The position numbers were made by a program, and so were the translations under genes. From contig NZ_PVTE01000010.1 of the NCBI RefSeq assembly GCF_003002825.1, positions 62,001-126,000 of the forward strand: a DNA stretch of 64,000 bases, written 5' to 3'. The notes beneath the pieces are model-generated. The model worked only from the letters and a program-made list of their open reading frames with translations, had not been told where the DNA came from and made no database searches. The DNA is from Spirosoma oryzae (GTDB lineage Bacteria > Bacteroidota > Bacteroidia > Cytophagales > Spirosomataceae). This document shows, in pieces, positions 1 through 7,094 of this stretch (positions are counted from its first letter, which is position 1; each line of letters opens with the position of its first letter).

Positions 1-826
1 TGTAGCGGTACGCCTTCGGGCGATACAGCGGCTGGTAGTCCATGAGTCGGTGAAACTGATTGCTATCGAGTCGGTTCATCCAGCCTTCTTCCAGTGGGAC
101 ACCGCCGTCGAAGGCGGGGCCGAAGCAGGCCAGCCCCATCGAATAAGGGCCCATCAGCCATTTGTAGCCGGCGCAGATCAGCACGTCGGGCTGTACTTGC
201 TGCCAATCAAACGGCAACGCCCCGACCGACTGCGTACCGTCGACGGCCAGCCAGGCCCCGACTTCCCGCGCCCGTTGGCCAATCGCCACCAGGTCGAAGC
301 GGGTGCCGTACATCCAGTGGGCCGGTGGCGCTACGACCAGGGCCGTATCGGTTGTGATAGCATCGAGCAACTGCTCGTTCCAGCGTGACCCTTTAGGGAA
401 TCCCTGCGGCATCGGCACCGTGCGGATGGTCAGACCCAGCTCAGCCACGACCCGGTCCCAGGCATACACATCGCTTGGGAATTCATCACCCACCAGCAGA
501 ATGTGCTGCCCCGCCCGGATACCCGGCTTGTGGGGTAGGTTACGGGCAACGATCGCCATACCATACGAAACGGACGGAATCAGGGCCACCCGCTCCGGGT
601 CCGGCAGGTTGATTAGTTGCGCAAACTTCGTCCGGACAGCGTTGCTACCGTCAAAAAAGTCATCGGGTCGTAATCCGAACGGATTAGCATGCCGTGTCAG
701 CGCATCGTGCCCGGCCTGTTCAACCGATAGGCTGAATGGCGAACGCGTGGCGCAGTTTAAATAATGGACACCATCAGGCAGGCGGAAGAACTGTTTCTGG
801 CAGAAGAGGGGCGTGGACTGGGACAT
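1..826 (-). CDS. Class V aminotransferase (PLP-dependent), 5' part only
   Basis: The frame opens at the ATG at 824-826 and stays open to the left edge, so about 275 N-terminal residues are visible and the C-terminus is missing. The fold-type I PLP signature GYKWLMGP lies near residue 222 and carries the expected Schiff-base lysine. Upstream, a DGTQSVGA stretch supplies the usual Asp/Gln cofactor contacts, and HYLNCATRSP near the N-terminus is typical of this family. The class covers cysteine desulfurase-like, kynureninase-like and isopenicillin-N-epimerase-like enzymes, and the substrate cannot be told here. It is last of three co-directional minus-strand genes, 80 bp after the lipocalin-like gene. 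Confidence 0.85.
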   Translation of the reverse strand, partial: MSQSTPLFCQKQFFRLPDGVHYLNCATRSPFSLSVEQAGHDALTRHANPFGLRPDDFFDGSNAVRTKFAQLINLPDPERVALIPSVSYGMAIVARNLPHKPGIRAGQHILLVGDEFPSDVYAWDRVVAELGLTIRTVPMPQGFPKGSRWNEQLLDAITTDTALVVAPPAHWMYGTRFDLVAIGQRAREVGAWLAVDGTQSVGALPFDWQQVQPDVLICAGYKWLMGPYSMGLACFGPAFDGGVPLEEGWMNRLDSNQFHRLMDYQPLYRPKAYRY

Positions 827-906
827 ATAAGCAGGTTATAATGACTGGCTAAAACGATAGGATACCAGTTGGCGCTATGGTGTTGGAGACGTTTTGGGAA
901 CAACGA

Positions 907-1365
907 TTACTTTATCCGAACGTACCGTTCGCTATTCAGCCGGTCGATCCCGGCAGCCGGGATTTTCTCGACGCCCTGCTGAACGAGGGTATCGTTTTTG
1001 ATCGTGATGGTAAACGGAAAGGTATGTCCTTCCCACTGCCGATCCGTGCAGTATTCCAGTTGTTCGGTGTAGGTGCTGTCGGTCAGGGTATAACGCCCTC
1101 CGCCGGAATTGTAGCTGGGCGACGGGCCTTTGCCGTTGGTCAGGTCGTGGTTGAAAAAGGCGAAGTGGGTGTCGTTAATGATTTTGATGAACGACGCGCC
1201 TTTTGTGTAGTCGGTCACGGCCGTATCGCCTTTTTCGATAAGCGTCCCCGACAGCAGTTTCCAGGTCCCGACGATGGGTAGTTTGTCCTGACCCTGGTCA
1301 GCCGCCTGCTTCGGCTCCGTCTTACAGCCGATAAGCAGGGTAGTCAGTAGAAGTAGTTTTTTCAT
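907..1365 (-). CDS. Small lipocalin-like lipoprotein
   Basis: This 152-residue protein has an N-terminal signal ending in LLIGC (Cys at residue 14), a lipobox, so it should be a lipid-anchored envelope protein. The mature part has the GTWKLLSG opening and alternating beta strands seen in lipocalin-like or DUF4488-type Bacteroidota proteins (strands such as HFAFFNHD, GRYTLTDSTYTEQLEYC, FPFTITIKNDTLVQQG). A small ligand-binding barrel is an inference from this pattern, and no ligand can be named. It is separated from the upstream Ig-like gene by a perfect inverted repeat (1376-1454) that may end or insulate the upstream transcript. Confidence 0.7.
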   Translation of the reverse strand: MKKLLLLTTLLIGCKTEPKQAADQGQDKLPIVGTWKLLSGTLIEKGDTAVTDYTKGASFIKIINDTHFAFFNHDLTNGKGPSPSYNSGGGRYTLTDSTYTEQLEYCTDRQWEGHTFPFTITIKNDTLVQQGVEKIPAAGIDRLNSERYVRIK

Positions 1366-1375
1366 GGTAGTACTT

Positions 1376-1454
1376 GTAGAGACGCGACCCTTCGCGTCTC
1401 AGCATGCGTTAGCAAAACCATCCGGCGCTGAGACGCGAAGGGTCGCGTCTCTAC
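1376..1454. repeat. GAGACGC-type inverted repeat, copy 1
   Basis: Arms at 1376-1402 and 1428-1454 are perfect 27-bp reverse complements around a 25-bp spacer. Each arm is itself a small palindrome (GAGACGCGA, CCCT, TCGCGTCTC). The right arm supplies the TAG stop codon of the Ig-like gene (1451-1453). A second copy of the same family with G-to-A changes is at 10532-10628. Confidence 0.9.
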
Positions 1455-3166
1455 TGAAAATCGATATCAGTCAACTCGAAATTCTGTTTGAGGGGTATCA
1501 GGCCGCCCTCCTCGGCACCGGGGTGATAAATAATGGTTTCGGGTTGAATGCCCTTCTGCACATTACCGATGTCGCGTCGTCGGTTGCCGTTGGCGTCGAT
1601 GACCAGCCGAACCCGATAGCGACCGGGTTTCAGTCGGGCAAAGCTGTACGACTTCGTGCCATACGCTGTTCGAATAACGGTATACTTGTCGTCCAGCAAC
1701 TCGACAATAAACTTGTCGTCCGGGCGGTTGACGCGTCCGGCAATCAGGCCGAAGCTCTCGTCATCGGCCAGTCGGTACTTCGAGAAAAAGCGAGGCAAGG
1801 TGTCGCCCTGTACACTGATGAATGAGCCTTTTTCCAGCAACACGACCAGACTATCACGCAGGTTCGTTTTCTGCTTGATGTTCAGCCGGGAATAGCTGTT
1901 GCTCCAGCGCAGCATGCTGGTGTCCAGCTTGATGGGCTTGGTTGTGTCGGGGCCAATAATAATCGATGGGAGCGCGTACCGCAAGACGGGTTTGTTGAAC
2001 GTCAGCGTGAAGTCAAGGTCGTTGTCGATGGGGTCGCCACTCGTGGGCGTTATCTGCACCGCCAACGGTTTACGATCACGGGCGCGGGTCTTCAGCGGTG
2101 AGAAATACACGCGTTCCTTCAAATCCGTGGTATTACCGACGGAGTCGACGGCCGTTATGCCGACGTTGATCGTATCGCCGGCAGCCCGGTTAGCCGGTCG
2201 GTAGATACGAATGAGTTTGGGCGATTCCAGAAACGAAATCAGGCTGTCACTGGCCGTTGTCGATGCGGGTTTCGTCACGCGCAGGGTGTAGCTGGCAATA
2301 CCGCTGCTTAGTTCGAGACCAAGCGTTTCATCGGTACGCTCGCGCCGGCTGACGCGTGGCTTGCCATATCCCCGAAAAGCTACCAGGTCGATACCCGTAT
2401 AATCGCGGGTCAGATTGAGTACACTGTCGCGGAAGGCTACCCGCTCACCCGGCGTGTTGTTGACCAGATTCAGGTCTTTGTCGTCAAACCCGTATACTTT
2501 GTAGCGGCCGGCCCGGACGTTTTCGATGCGGAAGTTGCCGCTACTGTCGGTCCGGTCGAAATACTGCGGCCGTTTGCGATTGATGGGCAGCGTGTCGGTA
2601 GGCGCAAACAGGCCGACCACAAAACCCAGAATCGGCTGGCGGGTTTCATCGTCGATAACCGTTCCCGACAGGTAGAGCGAATCGATTGTCGGGCCGGTGC
2701 TGAACACGATTTTCGCGTCTTTGGCAATGTTGCCTTCCGAGATGTCCTTGATCCCATCCGAAAAATCGATGGTGTAGGTTGTGTTGGGCTGGAAAGGCCG
2801 GGCGAAGGTCAGCCGCACCCCTTCCGGCAGCGATTTGACGATGTACGTGTTGCTGTCCTGGGGGGTAACCGTAATCTTTTGCTGAATATTTTCCGTCTTG
2901 ACGTATTCGTCGAAGTACAACTCTACCGTCTTGCCTTCGTAATTCAACTGCCGCATGGTGGGAACGGTAGCGACGACTTTCGGGGCCAGCGAATCTTTCT
3001 TGCCACCCGGCGGCTGAGCAACCTGTGCGCAGTTCTGAAGCAGGAAAGGAAGCGTTGTCAGAAGAAAAAGAACCAGCCAGCGAAGCGCTCTATGTACGGA
3101 CCCAGCCGTAGAAAAGGGATATGGAATCAGACTTTCGCTCGTTCGCTCTTTCACTCTTTCGCACAT
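1451..3166 (-). CDS. Ig-like (SbsA-type) domain lipoprotein
   Basis: A 571-residue exported protein. A hydrophobic stretch (LVLFLLTTLPFLL) is followed by QNC-AQ, a lipoprotein cleavage site, and then PPGGKKDSLAPKVV, the hallmark start of Bacteroidota lipoproteins with an SbsA-like bacterial Ig domain. The Ig part (about residues 60-160, with VELYFDEYVK) is followed by a carboxypeptidase-regulatory-like segment (about 165-240, GNFRIENVRAGRYKVYGFDD) and further beta-rich modules. The first 15 residues are encoded by a single-armed copy of the GAAAGAG octamer repeat. The start at 3166 is kept because no other Met precedes the signal peptide, but it is uncertain. The role is unknown; a structural or biogenesis role in the outer membrane is inferred. 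Confidence 0.75.
   Translation of the reverse strand: MCERVKERTSESLIPYPFSTAGSVHRALRWLVLFLLTTLPFLLQNCAQVAQPPGGKKDSLAPKVVATVPTMRQLNYEGKTVELYFDEYVKTENIQQKITVTPQDSNTYIVKSLPEGVRLTFARPFQPNTTYTIDFSDGIKDISEGNIAKDAKIVFSTGPTIDSLYLSGTVIDDETRQPILGFVVGLFAPTDTLPINRKRPQYFDRTDSSGNFRIENVRAGRYKVYGFDDKDLNLVNNTPGERVAFRDSVLNLTRDYTGIDLVAFRGYGKPRVSRRERTDETLGLELSSGIASYTLRVTKPASTTASDSLISFLESPKLIRIYRPANRAAGDTINVGITAVDSVGNTTDLKERVYFSPLKTRARDRKPLAVQITPTSGDPIDNDLDFTLTFNKPVLRYALPSIIIGPDTTKPIKLDTSMLRWSNSYSRLNIKQKTNLRDSLVVLLEKGSFISVQGDTLPRFFSKYRLADDESFGLIAGRVNRPDDKFIVELLDDKYTVIRTAYGTKSYSFARLKPGRYRVRLVIDANGNRRRDIGNVQKGIQPETIIYHPGAEEGGLIPLKQNFELTDIDFQ
3131..3162. repeat. GAAAGAG-type octamer repeat, single arm
   Basis: Four degenerate 8-nt units (CTTTCGCT, CGTTCGCT, CTTTCACT, CTTTCGCA) of the same kind as the arms of the hairpin at 4855-4937. 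No complementary arm is seen nearby. It lies inside the annotated 5' end of the Ig-like lipoprotein gene. Confidence 0.7.
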
Positions 3167-3178
3167 TAGTTACGTCTA

Positions 3179-3186
3179 CAAAGGTA
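3179..3186 (-). promoter_or_regulatory. Bacteroidota -7 box TACCTTTG
   Basis: On the minus strand this reads TACCTTTG, an exact match to TAnnTTTG, ending 12 nt before the ATG at 3166. No clear -33 TTG is at the right distance. If used, the leader of the Ig-like gene would be very short. Confidence 0.45.
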
Positions 3187-3275
3187 AACGCCCGTTCATC
3201 GTTAAACCGTACCGGCCGACATAAAATGGGTACCTGCTTCGTTACGTTTACTAGAAATTTAAGAAAATTTAGGCA

Positions 3276-3310
3276 TTGTCGGTAGCCGTGCGGGTAAGCC
3301 GTTAGTTTTG
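3276..3310 (+). promoter_or_regulatory. Candidate promoter of the vWA/tubulin/actin cluster
   Basis: TAGTTTTG at 3303-3310 matches TAnnTTTG. A TTG at 3276-3278 lies 27 bp upstream, the spacing expected between the -33 and -7 elements of Bacteroidota. It would start transcription about 35 nt before the ATG at 3353. Confidence 0.55.
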
Positions 3311-3352
3311 CCAGTACGGAACCTAGTACCAATCCCACCTAATTAGCTACGA

Positions 3353-4864
3353 ATGACCCGTAATTCTGTTTACCTGTCGGCGCTGCTGCTGGCGTCGGTC
3401 TGCACATTGAGTGGCTGCTCCAGTCCCGCCGACGACCTCGATTCGCAGGTGTCCGACGCCCTCAGCGACAACGCCATCGACGTATCGGAAGCCGACGCCC
3501 TGCGCGTGTACATCGGCCGCGAGAACCGCGAACTCGGTAAAGACGACAAAACCAAAGCCATCATTCTACCCGATGGTAAGATCGACGAGTCGGCGCTGCT
3601 GGCGTTCGTCAAGCGCAACCGCACCTACCGAAAGCTGGCCAAAGAAGGGAAGACACCCAGCGTTGCGCTGTCGGGTGGAGCCACTGCCGCCACGAAGCCG
3701 ATCAGCCTGAACCTGTACCTGGAAGCCAGCGGTAGCATGTTTCCCTACGACGCGCCAAGCGGCAACGGAACGTTCAAGCGGACGCTCAACGACCTGCTCA
3801 CCGGCTTCGACGCGACCAACGCCGGGCAGGGGAAAATCTACGTCGTGAATACCGAGGTAAATCCGTTGGGCTTGTCGCTGTCGCAGTTTTTTAAAGAGCG
3901 CAATATTTTCACCGTTGCCAAAACGAAGGGAAAAACGACGAGTACCGACTTCGAGAAGATCTTCAAAACGATACTATCGGAAACGTCGGGGAATAACCTG
4001 AGCGTCCTGGTCTCGGACCTGATTTATTCCGACCCGGCCCTGACGGGCATGAGCGCGCAGAAAACACTCGATGCGGCTAGTTCGCTGCTGACGACGGTAT
4101 TCAATCCCTACGTCAACACCCACTCAATGCTGGTGCTCAAACTCGACGCTGACTTCGACGGTACGTACTACAGCTGGAACAATGTCAAGCGGACGTACAA
4201 GGGGGAGCGGCCCTACTACCTCTGCCTGATTGGTCGCAACGAGGTGATGCAGCAGTTGTACGCCAGCCCGACCTACGCGCAGATTCGGCGGTTCGAGCAA
4301 CTGCCGGGTTTCGCCGACTCGTGGTTCTTCGGGAGAACCGACGGGGCAGCCGCGCCCGCATTTACGGTCCTGGTAAACGACCCCACGAAGAAAGGCCGTT
4401 TCAAACGATCAGCTGACGAAGTACGGGAACGGGCTAAAGTTGTTCATGCCCTGACGGATGTACAGCCCGACGTTGCCGATAAAAACCTGACCATCCCCGT
4501 GGCGGTCGATCTGTCGGCGCTGCACCTGCCTACGTCCGTGCTGACCGATCCCAGCCAGTACGTTGTTGATGGGAAAGATAATTTCAAGGTGACGGCGGTA
4601 CAGCCGTATCAGGGGGCTAACGGCATGACGCACAAGCTGCTGCTGACGTCCGACCGGCCGGCGCGGGGCGACCGCACGGCCAGCATCCGGCTGCGTCGTC
4701 AGTTTCCGCCCCGCTGGATTGCCAACACGACCACGACCAACGATCAACAACCCGACGCGAACTCGACGTTCGGCCTGCAAAACCTGCTTCAGGGCGTCGA
4801 CCGTGCCTACAACCCCAACAACCAACCCGAGTATTTCACGCTAACAATTGAATTGAAAGAGTGA
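3353..4864 (+). CDS. Lipoprotein with a von Willebrand A-like domain (degenerate MIDAS)
   Basis: A 503-residue protein with signal peptide and lipobox LSGC (Cys22). After an acidic helical region, the segment from residue 117 (ISLNLYLEASGSMF) resembles the first strand and MIDAS loop of a vWA domain, with Glu124 where Asp is usual (xASGSM in place of DxSGSM). A second vWA-like strand follows (LSVLVSDLIYS, about residue 215). The C-terminal third is beta-rich. It opens a cluster with a membrane protein, a tubulin-like protein and an actin/Hsp70-like protein, so it is probably the envelope-side partner of that machine. vWA assignment is from pattern only; a profile search on residues 110-340 would decide it. 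Confidence 0.7.
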   Translation: MTRNSVYLSALLLASVCTLSGCSSPADDLDSQVSDALSDNAIDVSEADALRVYIGRENRELGKDDKTKAIILPDGKIDESALLAFVKRNRTYRKLAKEGKTPSVALSGGATAATKPISLNLYLEASGSMFPYDAPSGNGTFKRTLNDLLTGFDATNAGQGKIYVVNTEVNPLGLSLSQFFKERNIFTVAKTKGKTTSTDFEKIFKTILSETSGNNLSVLVSDLIYSDPALTGMSAQKTLDAASSLLTTVFNPYVNTHSMLVLKLDADFDGTYYSWNNVKRTYKGERPYYLCLIGRNEVMQQLYASPTYAQIRRFEQLPGFADSWFFGRTDGAAAPAFTVLVNDPTKKGRFKRSADEVRERAKVVHALTDVQPDVADKNLTIPVAVDLSALHLPTSVLTDPSQYVVDGKDNFKVTAVQPYQGANGMTHKLLLTSDRPARGDRTASIRLRRQFPPRWIANTTTTNDQQPDANSTFGLQNLLQGVDRAYNPNNQPEYFTLTIELKE

Positions 4865-4937
4865 AAGAGCGAATGAGCGAAAGAGTGGCTGCCGCCAGTA
4901 ACTTTCGCTCATTCACTCTTTCGCTCTTTCGCTCTTT
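4855..4937. repeat. Intergenic hairpin built of 8-nt units (GAAAGAGT type)
   Basis: The left arm has units GAAAGAGT, GAAAGAGC, GAATGAGC, GAAAGAGT. The right arm (4901-4937) is made of their reverse complements with two mismatches over about 30 bp. It overlaps the last codons of the vWA-like gene and ends 4 nt before the next start codon. Confidence 0.85.
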
Positions 4938-4941
4938 GACT

Positions 4942-5385
4942 ATGGAAGAATCACTCTATAATTTTTACAACCTGTTTGTTAACAGCAATTTGCTGGAAGA
5001 TCTGTATCAGGAAGAACTGCTGTCGCCGTTGACCTGGACAGCCATCGGGATCGCTTTCGTCGTGGCGTTCGCGTTTTACATCTGGCCATTGAACAAGGTC
5101 AGTTTTAGCGGGATGGGGCACTGGCTGCTCATGATGGGTATCAGCGCCCTGTCGATGTTTGTGATCTCGCTGGTAACGCTCTATCAGAAAGCTGGTCAGG
5201 AAATTCCGCGCGACGAATCGGATCTGGAGCAGGGGAATCTGTTCGACGAGGGCGTTAGTGTATTCCTGAGCTATTCCTTCACGATGGCGCTGCTGGCGGC
5301 CGTCATCTTCTTTATCATCTCACTCATTCTCAAAAATTTCAGCAAAAACGCCAAGCACCGCCCCATGCTCTGGCCTTCGAAATAA
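4942..5385 (+). CDS. Small membrane protein with three predicted spans
   Basis: A 147-residue protein with hydrophobic segments at about residues 28-47 (AIGIAFVVAFAFYIWPL), 52-75 (WLLMMGISALSMFVISLVTLY) and 111-133 (FTMALLAAVIFFIISLIL). The ATG at 4942 is chosen because the frame upstream, back to 4861, is made entirely of repeat arms. No family is recognised. Its place between the vWA-like lipoprotein and the tubulin-like protein suggests an inner-membrane anchor for the complex, which is inference only. Confidence 0.75.
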   Translation: MEESLYNFYNLFVNSNLLEDLYQEELLSPLTWTAIGIAFVVAFAFYIWPLNKVSFSGMGHWLLMMGISALSMFVISLVTLYQKAGQEIPRDESDLEQGNLFDEGVSVFLSYSFTMALLAAVIFFIISLILKNFSKNAKHRPMLWPSK

Positions 5386-5387
5386 GG

Positions 5388-5484
5388 GTATACGGCTTAC
5401 AGTTTTCGGTTTACGGTGCATTGCTTACCGATACTGGCGCTGACAGGAAACTGTAAACCGTATACTGAAAACTGAAAACCGAAC
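5388..5484. repeat. Intergenic hairpin built of 7-nt units (GTTTACG type)
   Basis: Left arm units: GTATACG, GCTTACA, GTTTTCG, GTTTACG. Right arm units: GAAACTG, TAAACCG, TATACTG, AAAACTG, AAAACCG. It begins 2 nt after the membrane-protein stop codon and ends 2 nt before the tubulin-like start. Confidence 0.9.
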
Positions 5485-5486
5485 TT

Positions 5487-6977
5487 ATGGCTAAACTATT
5501 TGTCTTTGCGATTGGCGGAACGGGGTCGCGGGTGCTGAAGTCGCTGACGATGCTGCTGGCGTCGGGCGTCACGCTCAGGAATACCGACGAGGTGATCCCG
5601 ATCGTACTCGACCCGCACGCGACGAACGATGATCTGCTGCGAACGAAAGAATTGCTGCGCGAATACGGCAACATTCGGGCAGGGTTGCAAACCAAGCCGT
5701 CGTCAGGCTTCTTTGGTACCGAAATCAAAACGCTGAACCGGTCGATCGGCGGTAACGCGACCATTGCCGACACCTACGTGTTCGAGTTGCAGGGTGTTCA
5801 GCAGGAGAAATTCCGCGACTATATCAACTACGAAGGACTCGATACGCCAAGTAAGGCTTTTGCCAGTCTGTTGTTTTCGGAGGAGAATCTGGAAACCAAG
5901 ATGGACATTGGCTTCGTCGGCAATCCGAATATTGGCAGCACGGTGCTCAATCAGTTCCGGTATTCCGACGTGTTCCAGGCGTTTGCGGAGAATTTCGGAG
6001 CCAACGACCGCATCTTCATCGTCAGTTCGATCTTCGGCGGGACGGGGGCGGCAGGCTTCCCGATTCTGCTGAAAAATATCCGGGGGGCGCAGGCCATCGG
6101 GCAGATTCCGAACCCGGCTTTCCTGCGCGATGCCAAAATCGGGGCCGTGACGGTGATGCCGTATTTCAGCCTGACAACGAACGATAACAAGCTGATCGAC
6201 CCGGCTTCGTTCATAGCTAAAACCAAGGCGGCACTCAACTACTACCAGAAAGGAGTCAACCCGTCGGTGAATGCGCTGTACTACATCGGCGACGATCAGA
6301 CGAAGGCATACACCTACGACCCCGGCGCGGGTGGGCAGAAAAATGAAGCCCACTTCGTTGAACTGGCGTCGGCGCTGGCGATTGTCGACTTCATGAACAT
6401 TGACGACAGTAGCCTGAGCGTGTCGAACGGTCGGCCGACGAGCCCGGTTTACAAGGAGTTTGGCGTGGAGCAGGACGGTACGACGCTGCAACTGGGTAAT
6501 CTGGCCAGTGCCACGAAGGAGCAGATCAATCTGCCCCTGACGAAAATGGCGCTGTTCAGTACGTACCTCAGTCAGCGAATCAAGGCAGCGGCCGGTACCG
6601 TGCAGTGGGCCAAGGCGAACCCGCCCATTTCGAGTTCGTTCCTGAATTCCGGTTTTTTCAACAGCGTCAAAAATTTCGACATCGGCTTCCGGCAGTGGTT
6701 GTCGGAGATGGGGGCCAACAAACGCGCCTTCGATCCGTTCGTGCTCGACGCGGGCAATCTGGGGCATACCGTCCGGGGTTTCGAACCCAAAAAGCGCGGC
6801 CTGTTCGGTGGAGAGTCCGACGTCAAGCTCGACATTGTCGACGACTTCGATCAGACGCTTAACAAGACAGCCGAGGGGAAAGCGTACCCCAGCGAACCCG
6901 ATAAATTCGTCCAACTGTTCTCGGAAGGTACCGAGCGTTTCGCCCGCGAACGACTCCCCAAGGTGCTGGATTACTAA
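5487..6977 (+). CDS. Tubulin/FtsZ-superfamily protein
   Basis: A 496-residue cytosolic protein. The N-terminus (VFAIGGTGSRV, residues 6-16) matches the first nucleotide-binding loop of tubulin/FtsZ proteins. Residues 177-195 (FIVSSIFGGTGAAGFPILL) match the tubulin signature loop GGTG(S/A)G, preceded by a hydrophobic strand as in FtsZ. I do not find a clear NxDxxD/E catalytic T7 motif, so GTP hydrolysis through polymer contacts is unproven. It is not FtsZ: it is longer, divergent and outside a division cluster. The next gene encodes an actin/Hsp70-type ATPase, a rare pairing. Related families are the Pfam tubulin-like groups; which one needs a profile search. Confidence 0.8.
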   Translation: MAKLFVFAIGGTGSRVLKSLTMLLASGVTLRNTDEVIPIVLDPHATNDDLLRTKELLREYGNIRAGLQTKPSSGFFGTEIKTLNRSIGGNATIADTYVFELQGVQQEKFRDYINYEGLDTPSKAFASLLFSEENLETKMDIGFVGNPNIGSTVLNQFRYSDVFQAFAENFGANDRIFIVSSIFGGTGAAGFPILLKNIRGAQAIGQIPNPAFLRDAKIGAVTVMPYFSLTTNDNKLIDPASFIAKTKAALNYYQKGVNPSVNALYYIGDDQTKAYTYDPGAGGQKNEAHFVELASALAIVDFMNIDDSSLSVSNGRPTSPVYKEFGVEQDGTTLQLGNLASATKEQINLPLTKMALFSTYLSQRIKAAAGTVQWAKANPPISSSFLNSGFFNSVKNFDIGFRQWLSEMGANKRAFDPFVLDAGNLGHTVRGFEPKKRGLFGGESDVKLDIVDDFDQTLNKTAEGKAYPSEPDKFVQLFSEGTERFARERLPKVLDY

Positions 6978-6981
6978 ATCA

Positions 6982-7088
6982 GTTTGTGGTTTACGGTATT
7001 CAGTTTACGGTTTGTAGCCTGCGCCAACTGACGTATGCCTCCCACCGCAAACCGAATACTAAAAACCGTATCCCGAAAACTGTACACC
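6982..7088. repeat. Intergenic hairpin built of 7-nt units (GTTTACG type)
   Basis: Left units: GTTTGTG, GTTTACG, GTATTCA, GTTTACG, GTTTGTA. Right units: CGCAAAC, CGAATAC, TAAAAAC, CGTATCC, CGAAAAC, TGTACAC. The right arm also encodes a false 20-residue extension ahead of the ATG at 7095. Confidence 0.9.
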
Positions 7089-7094
7089 GACATT

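Noticed and set aside
5703-6914. Long antisense frame (403 codons) across the tubulin-like gene
   Set aside because: The opposite strand has clear family motifs; the antisense translation is Arg/His/Val-rich without domain features, as expected from GC-biased third positions. The same holds for frames at 8151-9386, 18923-19900 and 23416-24258.
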